Shown here in pieces: positions 44,517 to 52,893 of a DNA stretch of 64,000 bases; the first letter of the stretch is position 1, and the number at the start of each line of letters is the position of its first letter. The notes beneath the pieces are model-generated. The model made no database searches, had not been told where the DNA came from, and worked only from the letters and a program-made list of their open reading frames with translations. The translations under genes were made by a program, and so were the position numbers. The DNA comes from Acidobacteriota bacterium (GTDB taxonomy: Bacteria; Acidobacteriota; Blastocatellia; Pyrinomonadales; Pyrinomonadaceae). The stretch is from assembly GCA_003223025.1 (NCBI GenBank), contig QHXR01000006.1, positions 33,609-97,608 of the forward strand, read 5' to 3'.

Positions 44517-45524
44517 ATGATCATAGAAGCTTCAGCCCCGACGCGCGTTGACCTCGCCGGCGGTACCATCGATATTCCACCTCTCTTTTTGTTTCACGAA
44601 GGCGCCGCGACCGTGAATTTTGCCGTAAGTCTTTTGGCCAAGTGCCGAATAGAAACGCGCGACGATTCGAAGATCGTTCTCGAGTCGATCGACCGGGGCG
44701 TGAAGTTCGAAACGAGTGTGGAGAGCATTGATGATCTGAAAGACGAGCCGCAGCTGGAGCTTCTGGCAAAGCTCGTCTATTTCTTTAGGCCGGAAATGGG
44801 TTTCAACATGATCACCGAATCCGAGGCGCCGGCCGGAGCCGGGCTGGCGGGATCTTCGACTCTCAACATCGCGTGCATCGGAGCTCTCAACAAACTTGTC
44901 GGCGATCGGTACTCGCCGGATCGTTTTATCCCGATCGCGGCGAACGTCGAATGCCAGGTCATCCGCGTGCCGACCGGATATCAGGATTATTACTCTGCGC
45001 AATACGGCAGTGCGGCGTGCATACATTTCGGACCTGCGGGAATGTATCGCGAGGGACTCGAGATCGATGTCGAAACGCTCGAGCGGCGAGTCGTCGTCCT
45101 ATACACCGGCGAGCCCCGCAACTCCGGAACCAATAATTGGGAGATCACGAAGCGGCACATCGATGGCGATCGTGAGCTGTTTGAGATCTTCGAAGGTATC
45201 CGCGATTCGTCCCTGGCGGTGCGTGAAAATCTTTTGAAAGGCGATTGGGATTGCGTCGGAGAAATTTTGCGTGCGTCGCATCCGCATCGGAAACGACTGT
45301 CACCTCACATCACGACTCCGCAGATGGACATGCTGATCGATAAAGCAATGGCGAACGGAGCGATCGCGCCGAAAGTTTGCGGAGCCGGCGGCGGCGGATG
45401 CATCGCGTTCTTCTGCGAAGACGGCCGCAAAGCGGATGTCGAAAAAGCTCTCGCGTCGGAGAACGGTGCGGAAGTTTTGGATTGGAAGGTCGCGAAGAAC
45501 GGACTTGTAGTTTCTGGTTCCTAG
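44517..45524 (+). CDS. GHMP-family sugar kinase-like protein
   Basis: 335 residues. Seen: IIEASAPTRVDLAGGTIDIP (GHMP N-terminal motif), ESEAPAGAGLAGSSTLNIAC (ATP-binding PxGxGLGSS-like motif, residues 102-121), VYTGEPRNSG-like LYTGEPRNSGTNNWEI, and GAIAPKVCGAGGGGCIAFFC near 285 (third motif). Closest to the D-glycero-D-manno-heptose or galacto/fucokinase-like group; sugar unknown. The ending VVSGS then TAG is supplied by a GTTTCTGGTTCCTAG repeat word. Both ends of the gene touch heptad repeats. Confidence 0.87.
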   Translation: MIIEASAPTRVDLAGGTIDIPPLFLFHEGAATVNFAVSLLAKCRIETRDDSKIVLESIDRGVKFETSVESIDDLKDEPQLELLAKLVYFFRPEMGFNMITESEAPAGAGLAGSSTLNIACIGALNKLVGDRYSPDRFIPIAANVECQVIRVPTGYQDYYSAQYGSAACIHFGPAGMYREGLEIDVETLERRVVVLYTGEPRNSGTNNWEITKRHIDGDRELFEIFEGIRDSSLAVRENLLKGDWDCVGEILRASHPHRKRLSPHITTPQMDMLIDKAMANGAIAPKVCGAGGGGCIAFFCEDGRKADVEKALASENGAEVLDWKVAKNGLVVSGS

Positions 45525-45672
45525 TTTCAGGTTTCTAGTTTCTCGTTTCTAGTTTCTCGTTTCTAGTTTCTAGTTTCACGTTTCTGATTTCCTTTTCTTC
45601 GTTACTCGTTAGTCGTCGTTATTCCTCACACGGACCAGAAACCAGAAACCGGAAACTAGGAACTAGAAACTC
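45508..45672. repeat. heptad-word inverted repeat (GTTTCTA) after the GHMP kinase
   Basis: Left arm 45508-45590 contains ten or so GTTTCTA/GTTTCTC words with a 7-nt period; right arm 45634-45672 has AGAAACC and AGAAACT words. Loop about 43 nt. It contains the stop codon of the GHMP kinase gene (45522-45524). Confidence 0.9.
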
Positions 45673-45754
45673 AGCAGTTTTCCTGTCACAAACCTCTCGA
45701 ATGTGGTGTTTCCATCTCAGAAGACGAAAAACACACACCAATCGGAGGTTTCCA

Positions 45755-46642
45755 ATGAAAACTACAACAGTAATAATGCTCTTGTTGAAAGCCGCAATTG
45801 CGGCAGCGCTATTATTCCTCTCTACTACGATTCTTTTCGGCCAGGCCGAATCTGCAGGAAAATACAACGGCGACAAGGCGAAGAACCGCGAATTCTGTTC
45901 GAGTGACTGGTCCAACGGCGACCGCGTCTCGGTCCGCGATCTTCGTGAGATGACGCTTCCCGCGAGCGGCTCGCTATCGGTCGATGGCGGACGAAACGGC
46001 GGGATCAGAGTGAAGGGTTCGGAACGTTCCGACATAGTCGTTCGTGCATGCGTTCAGGCATGGGGAACGACTGACGAAGCAGCCAAAGCAGCCGTGGCCG
46101 GAGTCAAGATCTCGACAAGCGGCGGAACGATCAGGGCGGAAGGCGTCGGCGAAGAGAACTACTCAGTATCGTACGAACTGCTCGTCCCACGCTCGATCGA
46201 TCTGAACCTGCGTGCGCAGAACGGCGGGATTGGAATCTCGGGAGTTGAAGGGCGACTCGAATTCGAAACTCAAAACGGCGGTGTTCATCTCGACAATGTT
46301 GCGGGCGATGTTAAAGGCCGAACGACCAACGGCGGAGTTCATGTCGATCTGGCGGGAAACAGTTGGAAAGGATCGGGACTGGACGTCTCCACGACAAACG
46401 GCGGCGTGCATCTTTCGATGCCGAATTCCTATGCTGCGAATGTCGAAACCGGAACGACTAACGGTGGATTCCATAGCGACATTCCTGCATTGAGTGTGGA
46501 CACGGAAAATGTGAAAGGGCCGACCAGACACCAAAGAGCGACTCGGCTGAATACCGTTCTCAACGGCGGTGGTGCACCGATTCGCCTGATCACGACGAAC
46601 GGCGGTGTACATATCAGCTCGGCAAGTAGGGCGAATTTGTAA
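45755..46642 (+). CDS. secreted DUF4097-like beta-repeat protein
   Basis: 295 residues. Signal peptide (MKTTTVIMLLLKAAIAAALL, FLSTTILFGQ, cut near AES). The rest is beta-strand repeats with a recurring Asn-Gly-Gly turn: NGGIRVKGSERSDIVVRAC, NGGIGISGVEGRLEF, NGGVHLDNVAGDVKG, NGGVHVDLAG, NGGVHLSMP, NGGFHSDIP and NGGVHISSA. It looks like a DUF4097/DUF4098 beta-solenoid. Ribosome site GGAGG 7 nt before the ATG. Function unknown; probably exported to the periplasm or surface. Confidence 0.75.
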   Translation: MKTTTVIMLLLKAAIAAALLFLSTTILFGQAESAGKYNGDKAKNREFCSSDWSNGDRVSVRDLREMTLPASGSLSVDGGRNGGIRVKGSERSDIVVRACVQAWGTTDEAAKAAVAGVKISTSGGTIRAEGVGEENYSVSYELLVPRSIDLNLRAQNGGIGISGVEGRLEFETQNGGVHLDNVAGDVKGRTTNGGVHVDLAGNSWKGSGLDVSTTNGGVHLSMPNSYAANVETGTTNGGFHSDIPALSVDTENVKGPTRHQRATRLNTVLNGGGAPIRLITTNGGVHISSASRANL

Positions 46643-46648
46643 TTAGAC

Positions 46649-46850
46649 ATGTCGCCTTCAGTGGAGGCGAATGTTTGCAGAATTCGGTTCTGGTCTATCG
46701 CTCCCCGCCTCCGTTAGGAGGCAAATATTGGTAGTCACACAGGCAAAAAACAAATCAAGCTCCGTAGGAGCGGCACCATATGTGTCGCTCCTTCGGAGCT
46801 TGATTTTTTTCGAACCGATTCTACCAATATGTCACGCCTACGGCGTTAAG
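46649..46850. repeat. cluster of short REP-like hairpins with a bidirectional terminator
   Basis: GCCTCCGTTAGGAGGC (about 46707-46722), AATCAAGCTCCGTAGGAGCG (46753 on) pairing with CGCTCCTTCGGAGCTTGATT (to 46805) followed by TTTTT, and outer AATATTGGTAG / CTACCAATAT. Located between convergent DUF4097-like and purQ genes. Each unit is the GCTCC(N)4GGAGC type. Confidence 0.75.
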
Positions 46851-46882
46851 ACATGGCATATTCACTGGATGGGTGTCGATAA

Positions 46883-47590
<708 letters not shown>

Positions 47591-47604
47591 AAACCTGTTA
47601 GTTG

Positions 47605-47852
47605 ATTATCGTTCGTTGTTCGTTGTTCGTTCGTTTTGCAGATCTGGCCGACGGCGGATGCGACTGGACCGCAGGCAGCCTGCCTGCCACGCCGAGGCTT
47701 CCGAAGGCGTGCACGCTTACGATTCGACAAGACAGAGGCTGACATCGGCCGAAGCGGCGATGCCAGGCAGGCAGGCTGCCTGCGGTCCAGTCCATTGATG
47801 CATCTGCCACGAATCACGAAGCACAAACCAGAAACTAGGAACTAGAAACTTC
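47605..47852. repeat. large inverted repeat, GACTGGA(A/C)CGCAGGC family, copy 4, with GTTTCTA arm
   Basis: Core arms 47662-47688 (GACTGGACCGCAGGCAGCCT and on) and 47766-47792 are a perfect 27-nt pair. GTTCGTT heptads lie at about 47610-47635, and AGAAACT heptads (47828-47852) overlap the purS stop. The loop carries a CGATTCGACA word, the inverse of that in copy 3. It fills the purS-purQ gap. Confidence 0.9.
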
Positions 47853-48083
47853 TACTCTGTAATCCTCGATCACCGGATTTGCCAAAACATCTTTCGCGAT
47901 CTTCTCCGCCGCGGTCTGTGCTTCGGCCTCGCTCATACCGCCGTCGAGAGCGATCTCAAAGTATTTGCCTTGACGGACATCCGTGATCTTTTCGAAACCC
48001 ATCAGCTCGACCGAATGATGTATCGCCTTCCCCTGCGGGTCGAGGACGCTCGGTTTCAACGTTACGTACACTTTTGCTTTCAT
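47835..48083 (-). CDS. purS: phosphoribosylformylglycinamidine synthase subunit PurS
   Basis: 82 residues, the normal size. MKAKVYVTLKPSVLDPQGKA is the family signature start, followed by GFEKITDVRQGKYFEI. Small subunit that bridges PurQ and PurL. The final codons EVSSS and TAG come from the GTTTCTAGTTCCTAG repeat word, so the true C-terminus may have been altered by repeat insertion. Confidence 0.95.
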   Translation of the reverse strand: MKAKVYVTLKPSVLDPQGKAIHHSVELMGFEKITDVRQGKYFEIALDGGMSEAEAQTAAEKIAKDVLANPVIEDYRVEVSSS

Positions 48084-48219
48084 ATTTCCACCCGAAAGAA
48101 ATTGTAGATTGTGCCCGAGTTTGTTGTTTTAATCAACGTCTTGTGGTAACTTTCCGACAGTCTTTTTCCGCCAATTCTAGGAAAGAATCGAACCCCAAAA
48201 GGAGAATATAAAAATCGCT

Positions 48220-48615
48220 ATGCAAAATATGTCTGGTGGTAAAACTGCACTTGGATTGGACACTAATGTCGGAGCGTTACTTTGTTATCTTCCGATATGT
48301 TCAATCAACTTGATATACAGCATCATCGTTCTTGTCGTCGAAAAAGATAACCGATTAGTTCGTTTTCACGCTTTCCAATCTCTGCTTATGATCGCTGCGT
48401 GTTTCGTCGCCGTTATCGCCGTCGTCATAGTCGGCGGGGTTCTAGGTGGAGTTACCGGTTCGTTCGCCATCAGCATGGTCTTTAGCCTTCTCACCTGGGT
48501 AGTTGGTCTGGCGTTCCTCGGAGCCACGATCTTTATGTGCGTAAAGGCCTATCAGGGTTCGCAGTTCAAACTGCCCGTCGTCGGGGACATGGCCGAGAAA
48601 TGGGCTAACAGCTAG
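48220..48615 (+). CDS. DUF4870-family membrane protein
   Basis: 131 residues with three to four TM segments (GALLCYLPICSINLIYSIIV, FQSLLMIAACFVAVIAVVIV, VFSLLTWVVGLAFLGATIFM). The pattern LCYLP...N.LVRFHAFQSLL is that of DUF4870 (Tic20-like). Role unknown. AAGGAG is upstream; the ATG at 48220 or 48229 is possible. Its TAG stop overlaps the purB stop in opposite orientation (shared CTAG at 48612-48615). Confidence 0.82.
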   Translation: MQNMSGGKTALGLDTNVGALLCYLPICSINLIYSIIVLVVEKDNRLVRFHAFQSLLMIAACFVAVIAVVIVGGVLGGVTGSFAISMVFSLLTWVVGLAFLGATIFMCVKAYQGSQFKLPVVGDMAEKWANS

Positions 48616-49873
48616 TCGAAGACTCTGTCGAACACCTTTCCTACGTTTCGCAGGTAGTGTTTCAAATCGAAGACGCGGGCGATCTCTTCCGCAGACAAGT
48701 GCGAAGAGATGTCCGCGTCGCTTTTTATCAACTCCTGATAATCTCCGCCCTCGTCCCAAACCTTCATTGCATTTCGCTGGGTGTAAACGTACGCGTCTTC
48801 GCGCGAGATTCCCTTTTGAGTTAAAGCGAGCATCAGCTGTCCGCTGAATACGAGTCCGTGCGTCAGGTTGAGATTCTTCAGCATGTTCTCAGGATAGACG
48901 ACAAGCGTGTCCAGCAGCGACGTAGCCTTCGCGAGAATGTAGTCCAGCGTCGCCGACGAATCGGGAAGCACGATCCTCTCAGCCGACGAGTGCGAGATGT
49001 CGCGCTCATGCCAAAGCGCAACGTTCTCCAAACCTACTATTGAGTTCGCGCGAACCGTTCGCGCCATTCCGCAGATGCGTTCCGAAAGGATCGGGTTCCG
49101 CTTGTGCGGCATTGCCGAAGATCCTTTCTGACCTGTCTTGAATTTCTCCTGAGCTTCACGGACTTCGGTGCGCTGCCAATGACGAACTTGCAGCGCAACT
49201 TTCTCCAAGGTCGAGGCGATGATCGCAAGCGTGCAGAGATACTCCGCGTATCGGTCTCGCTGAATGACCTGCGTCGAGACATCGGCCGCCTTCAATCCGA
49301 GTTTTTTGCAAACTCGCTCTTCGACATCCGGTGCGAGATGCCGACGGCGATTCTTTCTCTTGCGGTTTCAAGTCGAGCTTTGTTGCGCTCCATTTCGGAA
49401 TACCACAACGCCCAAACCAAACCAAAGGATGTCGGCTCCGCGTGAATTCCATGAGTGCGTCCGATCTGCGGTGTGTCTTTGAACTCGAATGCTCGGCGCT
49501 TCAAAACCTCCATCAACGCATCGACCTTTTTCGGAAGAAGATCGCACGCATCTTTTAGCAACAGAGCATTCGCCGTATCGACGACGTCGCTCGACGTCAG
49601 TCCGTAGTGAACGAATCGAGCAGCCGGTCCGATGTTCTCCGCGAGATTCGTCGTGAAGGCGATGACGTCGTGATCCGTCGTCTTCTCGATCTCATTGATC
49701 CGCTCGACCGTGAACGCCGCTTTCGATTTGATCTCCTCGAGCGCGTCTTTCGGGATCGTGCCGTCTTCAGCATGCACTTCGCACACCGCGATCTCGACAT
49801 CGAGCCATTTCTGAAACTTATTCTGCTGCGACCAGACTGCACCCATCTCGGGCAATGTGTAACGTTCGATCAT
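48612..49873 (-). pseudogene. purB: adenylosuccinate lyase, split by a frameshift/deletion
   Basis: Would convert adenylosuccinate to AMP and SAICAR to AICAR. Two frames cover one gene. The N-terminal piece (49873 to 49292) is intact from MIERYTLPEMGAVWSQQNKF through RTHGIHAEPTSFGLVW to RERIAVG. The C-terminal piece (48612 to about 49340) reads HLAPDVEERVCKKLGLKAAD, then STQVIQRDRYAEYL and GSSAMPHKRNPIL (catalytic Ser loop). At 49340 the frame shifts: the family stretch of about 10 residues (like KISGAVGTFA) is missing. This fits a deletion of about 31 nt. Everything else is well conserved, so it is a recent event or an assembly error. Confidence 0.85.
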
Positions 49874-49898
49874 AAAAATATCAAAAGCGGTAGCCCAA

Positions 49899-50010
49899 CA
49901 GGTCGGAACCGCCTGCGGTAGCGGGCGGTTGAACCCGCGCGTCCCGAATTAATTCATCAACAGGTCGGAACCGCCTGCGGTAGCGGCCGTTGAACGCAAG
50001 CGTCCCGAAA
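49899..50010. repeat. two direct REP copies 3' of the RAYT gene
   Basis: Copies at 49899-49948 and 49961-50010, each starting CAGGTCGGAACCGCCTGCGG then TAGCG. Each is an imperfect palindrome around a GGTA loop. Inverted copies lie on the other side of the transposase. Confidence 0.88.
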
Positions 50011-50016
50011 TCTAAT

Positions 50017-50535
50017 TCATGCTTCGTCACCGGGCAAAGGATCACCCTGCTCGTACAAAACATACGCACACGCTGCTGCGACATGCTCTTCAGTCCAAAG
50101 TCGTCGCTTGCTCCCCTTGTCCGCCCATGGCGAACCTTCATCCAACCAGAGCCTCCGCTCGCGCATGGTTCGCGTAGCATTAGCCTTAAATGCATTTAGC
50201 GCGATGTCGGGACTCTTTAACCCGATCCTTACGACGGTGTGGACATGGTTCGTTCGGATGTTCGACGCTTCGAGCAACCAGTTTCGTTTCTCACAAGTTT
50301 CTTTGATAGCGTCTAGCGTTGCTCGTCTCCGGTCCGCTTCCAATTTAACGGGCTTGACTTTCAATCTGGCTCGATTTGTTGCATGCCAACTAGGTTCGGG
50401 CGGAAGGTATGGCGAACCGTACGCATTGCGATGCCGACTGACTGAACCACGCTTATCACCGTGAAGCCAGGTACCTCGGGCTCGAAAAGTGATGAAGTAA
50501 GCTACCGGCACATCGTTGTCATTCCACTGTCTCAT
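50017..50535 (-). CDS. REP-associated tyrosine transposase (RAYT, Y1/IS200-like)
   Basis: 172 residues. The HUH motif is NHVHTVVRIG (about residue 95), and the candidate catalytic Tyr lies in AACAYVLYEQG near the C-terminus. The start reads YFITFRARGTWLHGDKRGSV, typical of Y1_Tnp proteins. It is flanked by REP palindromes in inverted orientation (49899-50010 and 50602-50714), as in RAYT/REP systems where the enzyme recognises REP single strands. The gene appears intact. Likely domesticated for REP dispersal rather than self-mobile, by analogy with the family. Confidence 0.9.
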   Translation of the reverse strand: MRQWNDNDVPVAYFITFRARGTWLHGDKRGSVSRHRNAYGSPYLPPEPSWHATNRARLKVKPVKLEADRRRATLDAIKETCEKRNWLLEASNIRTNHVHTVVRIGLKSPDIALNAFKANATRTMRERRLWLDEGSPWADKGSKRRLWTEEHVAAACAYVLYEQGDPLPGDEA

Positions 50536-50601
50536 TTCGTTCAGGTTTCTCCTTTTCCCCGACGAAGTTCAGTTGACTCGTCTCGGGAGGTCTCAGCCTT
50601 C

Positions 50602-50714
50602 CGTCGCCGCAGGCGGTTCCGACCTGTTCTCCGCTACTCGCGACAAAGCGTCTTGCGTTTCCGGTGACTCGTCTCGCTCGGCTTGAACCGCCCGCTACCG
50701 CAGGCGGTTCCGAC
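50602..50714. repeat. two inverted REP copies 5' of the RAYT gene
   Basis: GTCGCCGCAGGCGGTTCCGA and on (50603-50624) and GAACCGCCCGCTACCGCAGG and on (50684-50714), complement of the copies at 49899-50010. About 60 nt separate them. Confidence 0.85.
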
Positions 50715-50734
50715 CCGTGTTTCCTAATAACGAC

Positions 50735-51823
50735 TCACGCCGGCACCTCCTCCATCTCCTTCTCCTCAGCCTCGACTTCCTTGTCGCCCAAAATGTCCTG
50801 AACATAAACCATCTGAACGAGCACCATGATAACTGCTAAAAGCGGCGTCGCAAGGACGAGTCCGAGTCCGCCGACAAGCACTGCGAGACCAAGCTGAAAC
50901 ACGATCGTGAGCGCGGGCGGAAGCTCGACGGTTCTGCGTTCGATCATCGGCGTCACTATGTTCGATTCCACCAACTGCACCGCGATGTAGAGACCGAGAA
51001 CATAAACCGCCATGATCGGCCTGTCGATGAATGCGAGTAAGAGCGCCGGCAACGCAGAAATGATCGGACCGAAGTTCGGGATGAACGAGAGCAGGCCCGC
51101 GAGCAGGCCGAGAGTCAGGGCCAACTTTACGCCGAGTATTGATAATCCGATCCAGGTCAGCAGACCGATGAACGCCATCGAGGCGACCTTTCCGATCAGC
51201 CATCGCTCGAGCGCCTCACCAACCGTCGCGAGTATCTCTCGTACTCTTTCCCGTCGCCGCATCGGAAATAATTTTGTAAATCCGTGAACGTAAAACTCAG
51301 GTTCGGTTGCAAGGTAAATAGCGAGCAGGACCACGACAAAGAAATTCCCGACAGCACCGATCGTGGACGAGAAAACTCCACCGACTCCGTTCAAAATCGC
51401 TGAGGTATCGACACGACCCCGAATATCATCGACACTCGGCATATGCTCGATCAACGCCCTTCCCCACCCGAACTGCGAGATGTAATTCGCCGCGGCTTGT
51501 GCCGACTTCGGAAGTTCTTCTCGCAAATTTCTAACCTGCTCCGCAACATCCGGAGCGAGAAACGCGATCGCTCCCGCGAGTATCGCGATCAGAAGAACGG
51601 ACACAATAAGGACGAGCCACCCTTCGCCCAGCTTCACGTACTTGCCAAGGATACCAGCCAAGCCGCGCAAGAAAATCGCGAGCAGAGCCGCTGCAAAGAT
51701 CAGAAGAATGACATCGAAGACGAAATAAAGAAGCGCAAGCAGGAGCAGAACGAGTACGACAAATCCGATTGTGATCAAAACTCGACCGGCAAATGTTTGA
51801 TCTAAGGTCGGTTCAGATTTCAT
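50735..51823 (-). CDS. AI-2E family transporter (TqsA/PerM-like)
   Basis: 362 residues, seven or eight TM segments with the family pattern LIFAAALLAIFLRGLAGILG and, in the C-terminal half, SFIPNFGPIISALPALLLAF and YIAVQLVESNIVTPMIERRT (AI-2E_transport). Members export diverse small molecules or act as Na+/H+ antiporters; AI-2 transport is not implied. It begins right after the asd stop (51823/51824), last gene of the diaminopimelate unit. The C-terminus is Glu-rich. Confidence 0.92.
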   Translation of the reverse strand: MKSEPTLDQTFAGRVLITIGFVVLVLLLLALLYFVFDVILLIFAAALLAIFLRGLAGILGKYVKLGEGWLVLIVSVLLIAILAGAIAFLAPDVAEQVRNLREELPKSAQAAANYISQFGWGRALIEHMPSVDDIRGRVDTSAILNGVGGVFSSTIGAVGNFFVVVLLAIYLATEPEFYVHGFTKLFPMRRRERVREILATVGEALERWLIGKVASMAFIGLLTWIGLSILGVKLALTLGLLAGLLSFIPNFGPIISALPALLLAFIDRPIMAVYVLGLYIAVQLVESNIVTPMIERRTVELPPALTIVFQLGLAVLVGGLGLVLATPLLAVIMVLVQMVYVQDILGDKEVEAEEKEMEEVPA

Positions 51824-52861
51824 CTAGATGATGCCTTTGTCGATAAGAAGCTCTGCGTTAAGAATGGCGGATCCGGCGGCGCCGCGTACGGTGTTGTGAC
51901 TCAGTGAGACAAATCGATAGTCGAACACGTTATCGGGGAAGACGCGCCCGACGGTGATCGTCATCCCATGCCCGTTATCGCGATCAAGTCTTGGCTGCGG
52001 CCTCGACGGCTCGTCGAGCACCTCGATAAATTTCTCAGGCGATGAATGAAGATCGAGAACAGGAAAACTCTGCATCGCATCTACAACATCTTCGAGCGTC
52101 GATGTGTTCTTTAAATTCACCCTAACCGAAGCGGTATGTCCGTCGATAACGGCAACACGAAAGCATTGTGCCGAGACACTGAAGTCGGCGTTTGTGATCG
52201 TGCCGTTCGAAAAATCGCCGAGAATCTTTTGAGCTTCGGTCTCGACCTTTGGCTCTTCGCCGGCGATGTACGGAAGCACGTTATCGGAAATGTCCATGGA
52301 CGAGACACCCGGATATCCCGCACCCGAGATCGCCTGCATCGTCGTCACTATCGCGGACTCGACGCCGAACTTTCTATGCAATGCCGCGAGCGGCGGTGCA
52401 AAGGCCGTCACGGCGCAGTTTGGGTTTGTAATTATAAATCCCTTGCCGAATCCGCGGCGCTGGCGTTGCGTTTCGATAAGGCCGAGATGATCGTAATTTA
52501 TCTCGGCGATCAAAAGCGGAACGTCGTCGTCCATTCGATAACTCGACGAATTACTGATAACCGGATACCCCGCGCGTGCGAAAGCTTCTTCCGTCTCGCG
52601 TGCAACGTTCGATGGCAGGCTCGAGAAAACGATATCGCAATCAAGCGGTGGCTCGATCGGTTGTACGACGATCTCCTTAACGGATGCTGGAATATCGCCC
52701 GACAATTTCCACGCGCAAGCTTCGGCGTATGGCTTCCCGGCCGAACGGTCGGATGCGGCGAGTGCCGTGATCTCAAACTGCGGATGCCCTTCGAGCAACT
52801 GCACGAACCGTTGTCCGACAGTACCCGTCGCACCAAGAATTCCAACGCGATATTTCTTCAT
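51824..52861 (-). CDS. asd: aspartate-semialdehyde dehydrogenase
   Basis: Reduces aspartyl phosphate to aspartate semialdehyde, the branch to lysine/DAP, threonine and methionine. 345 residues. Seen: VGILGATGTVGQRFVQLLEG (NADP loop), IIVQPIEPPLDCD-type strand, GFIITNPNCAVTAFAPPLAA (nucleophile Cys in NPNC) and QAISGAGYPGVSSMD. This is the archaeal/fungal-like long form. The ATG at 52861 is chosen by homology; the sequence before it is a CGACAGGC dyad and no Shine-Dalgarno is seen. Confidence 0.96.
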   Translation of the reverse strand: MKKYRVGILGATGTVGQRFVQLLEGHPQFEITALAASDRSAGKPYAEACAWKLSGDIPASVKEIVVQPIEPPLDCDIVFSSLPSNVARETEEAFARAGYPVISNSSSYRMDDDVPLLIAEINYDHLGLIETQRQRRGFGKGFIITNPNCAVTAFAPPLAALHRKFGVESAIVTTMQAISGAGYPGVSSMDISDNVLPYIAGEEPKVETEAQKILGDFSNGTITNADFSVSAQCFRVAVIDGHTASVRVNLKNTSTLEDVVDAMQSFPVLDLHSSPEKFIEVLDEPSRPQPRLDRDNGHGMTITVGRVFPDNVFDYRFVSLSHNTVRGAAGSAILNAELLIDKGII

Positions 52862-52868
52862 AAATGTA

Positions 52869-52890
52869 CGACAGGCTTTCCAGCCTGTCG
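52869..52890. repeat. CGACA...TGTCG dyad before asd
   Basis: A 9-bp stem CGACAGGCT / AGCCTGTCG with a TTCC loop, 8 nt upstream of the asd ATG and 3 nt past the aminotransferase stop. Same outer pattern as the dyads before dapA (57136-57190). Confidence 0.75.
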
Positions 52891-52893
52891 CTC

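Noticed and set aside
49340..49340. Programmed frameshift in purB
   Set aside because: No slippery site or stem is evident, and about 10 conserved residues are missing, which a frameshift alone would not remove.
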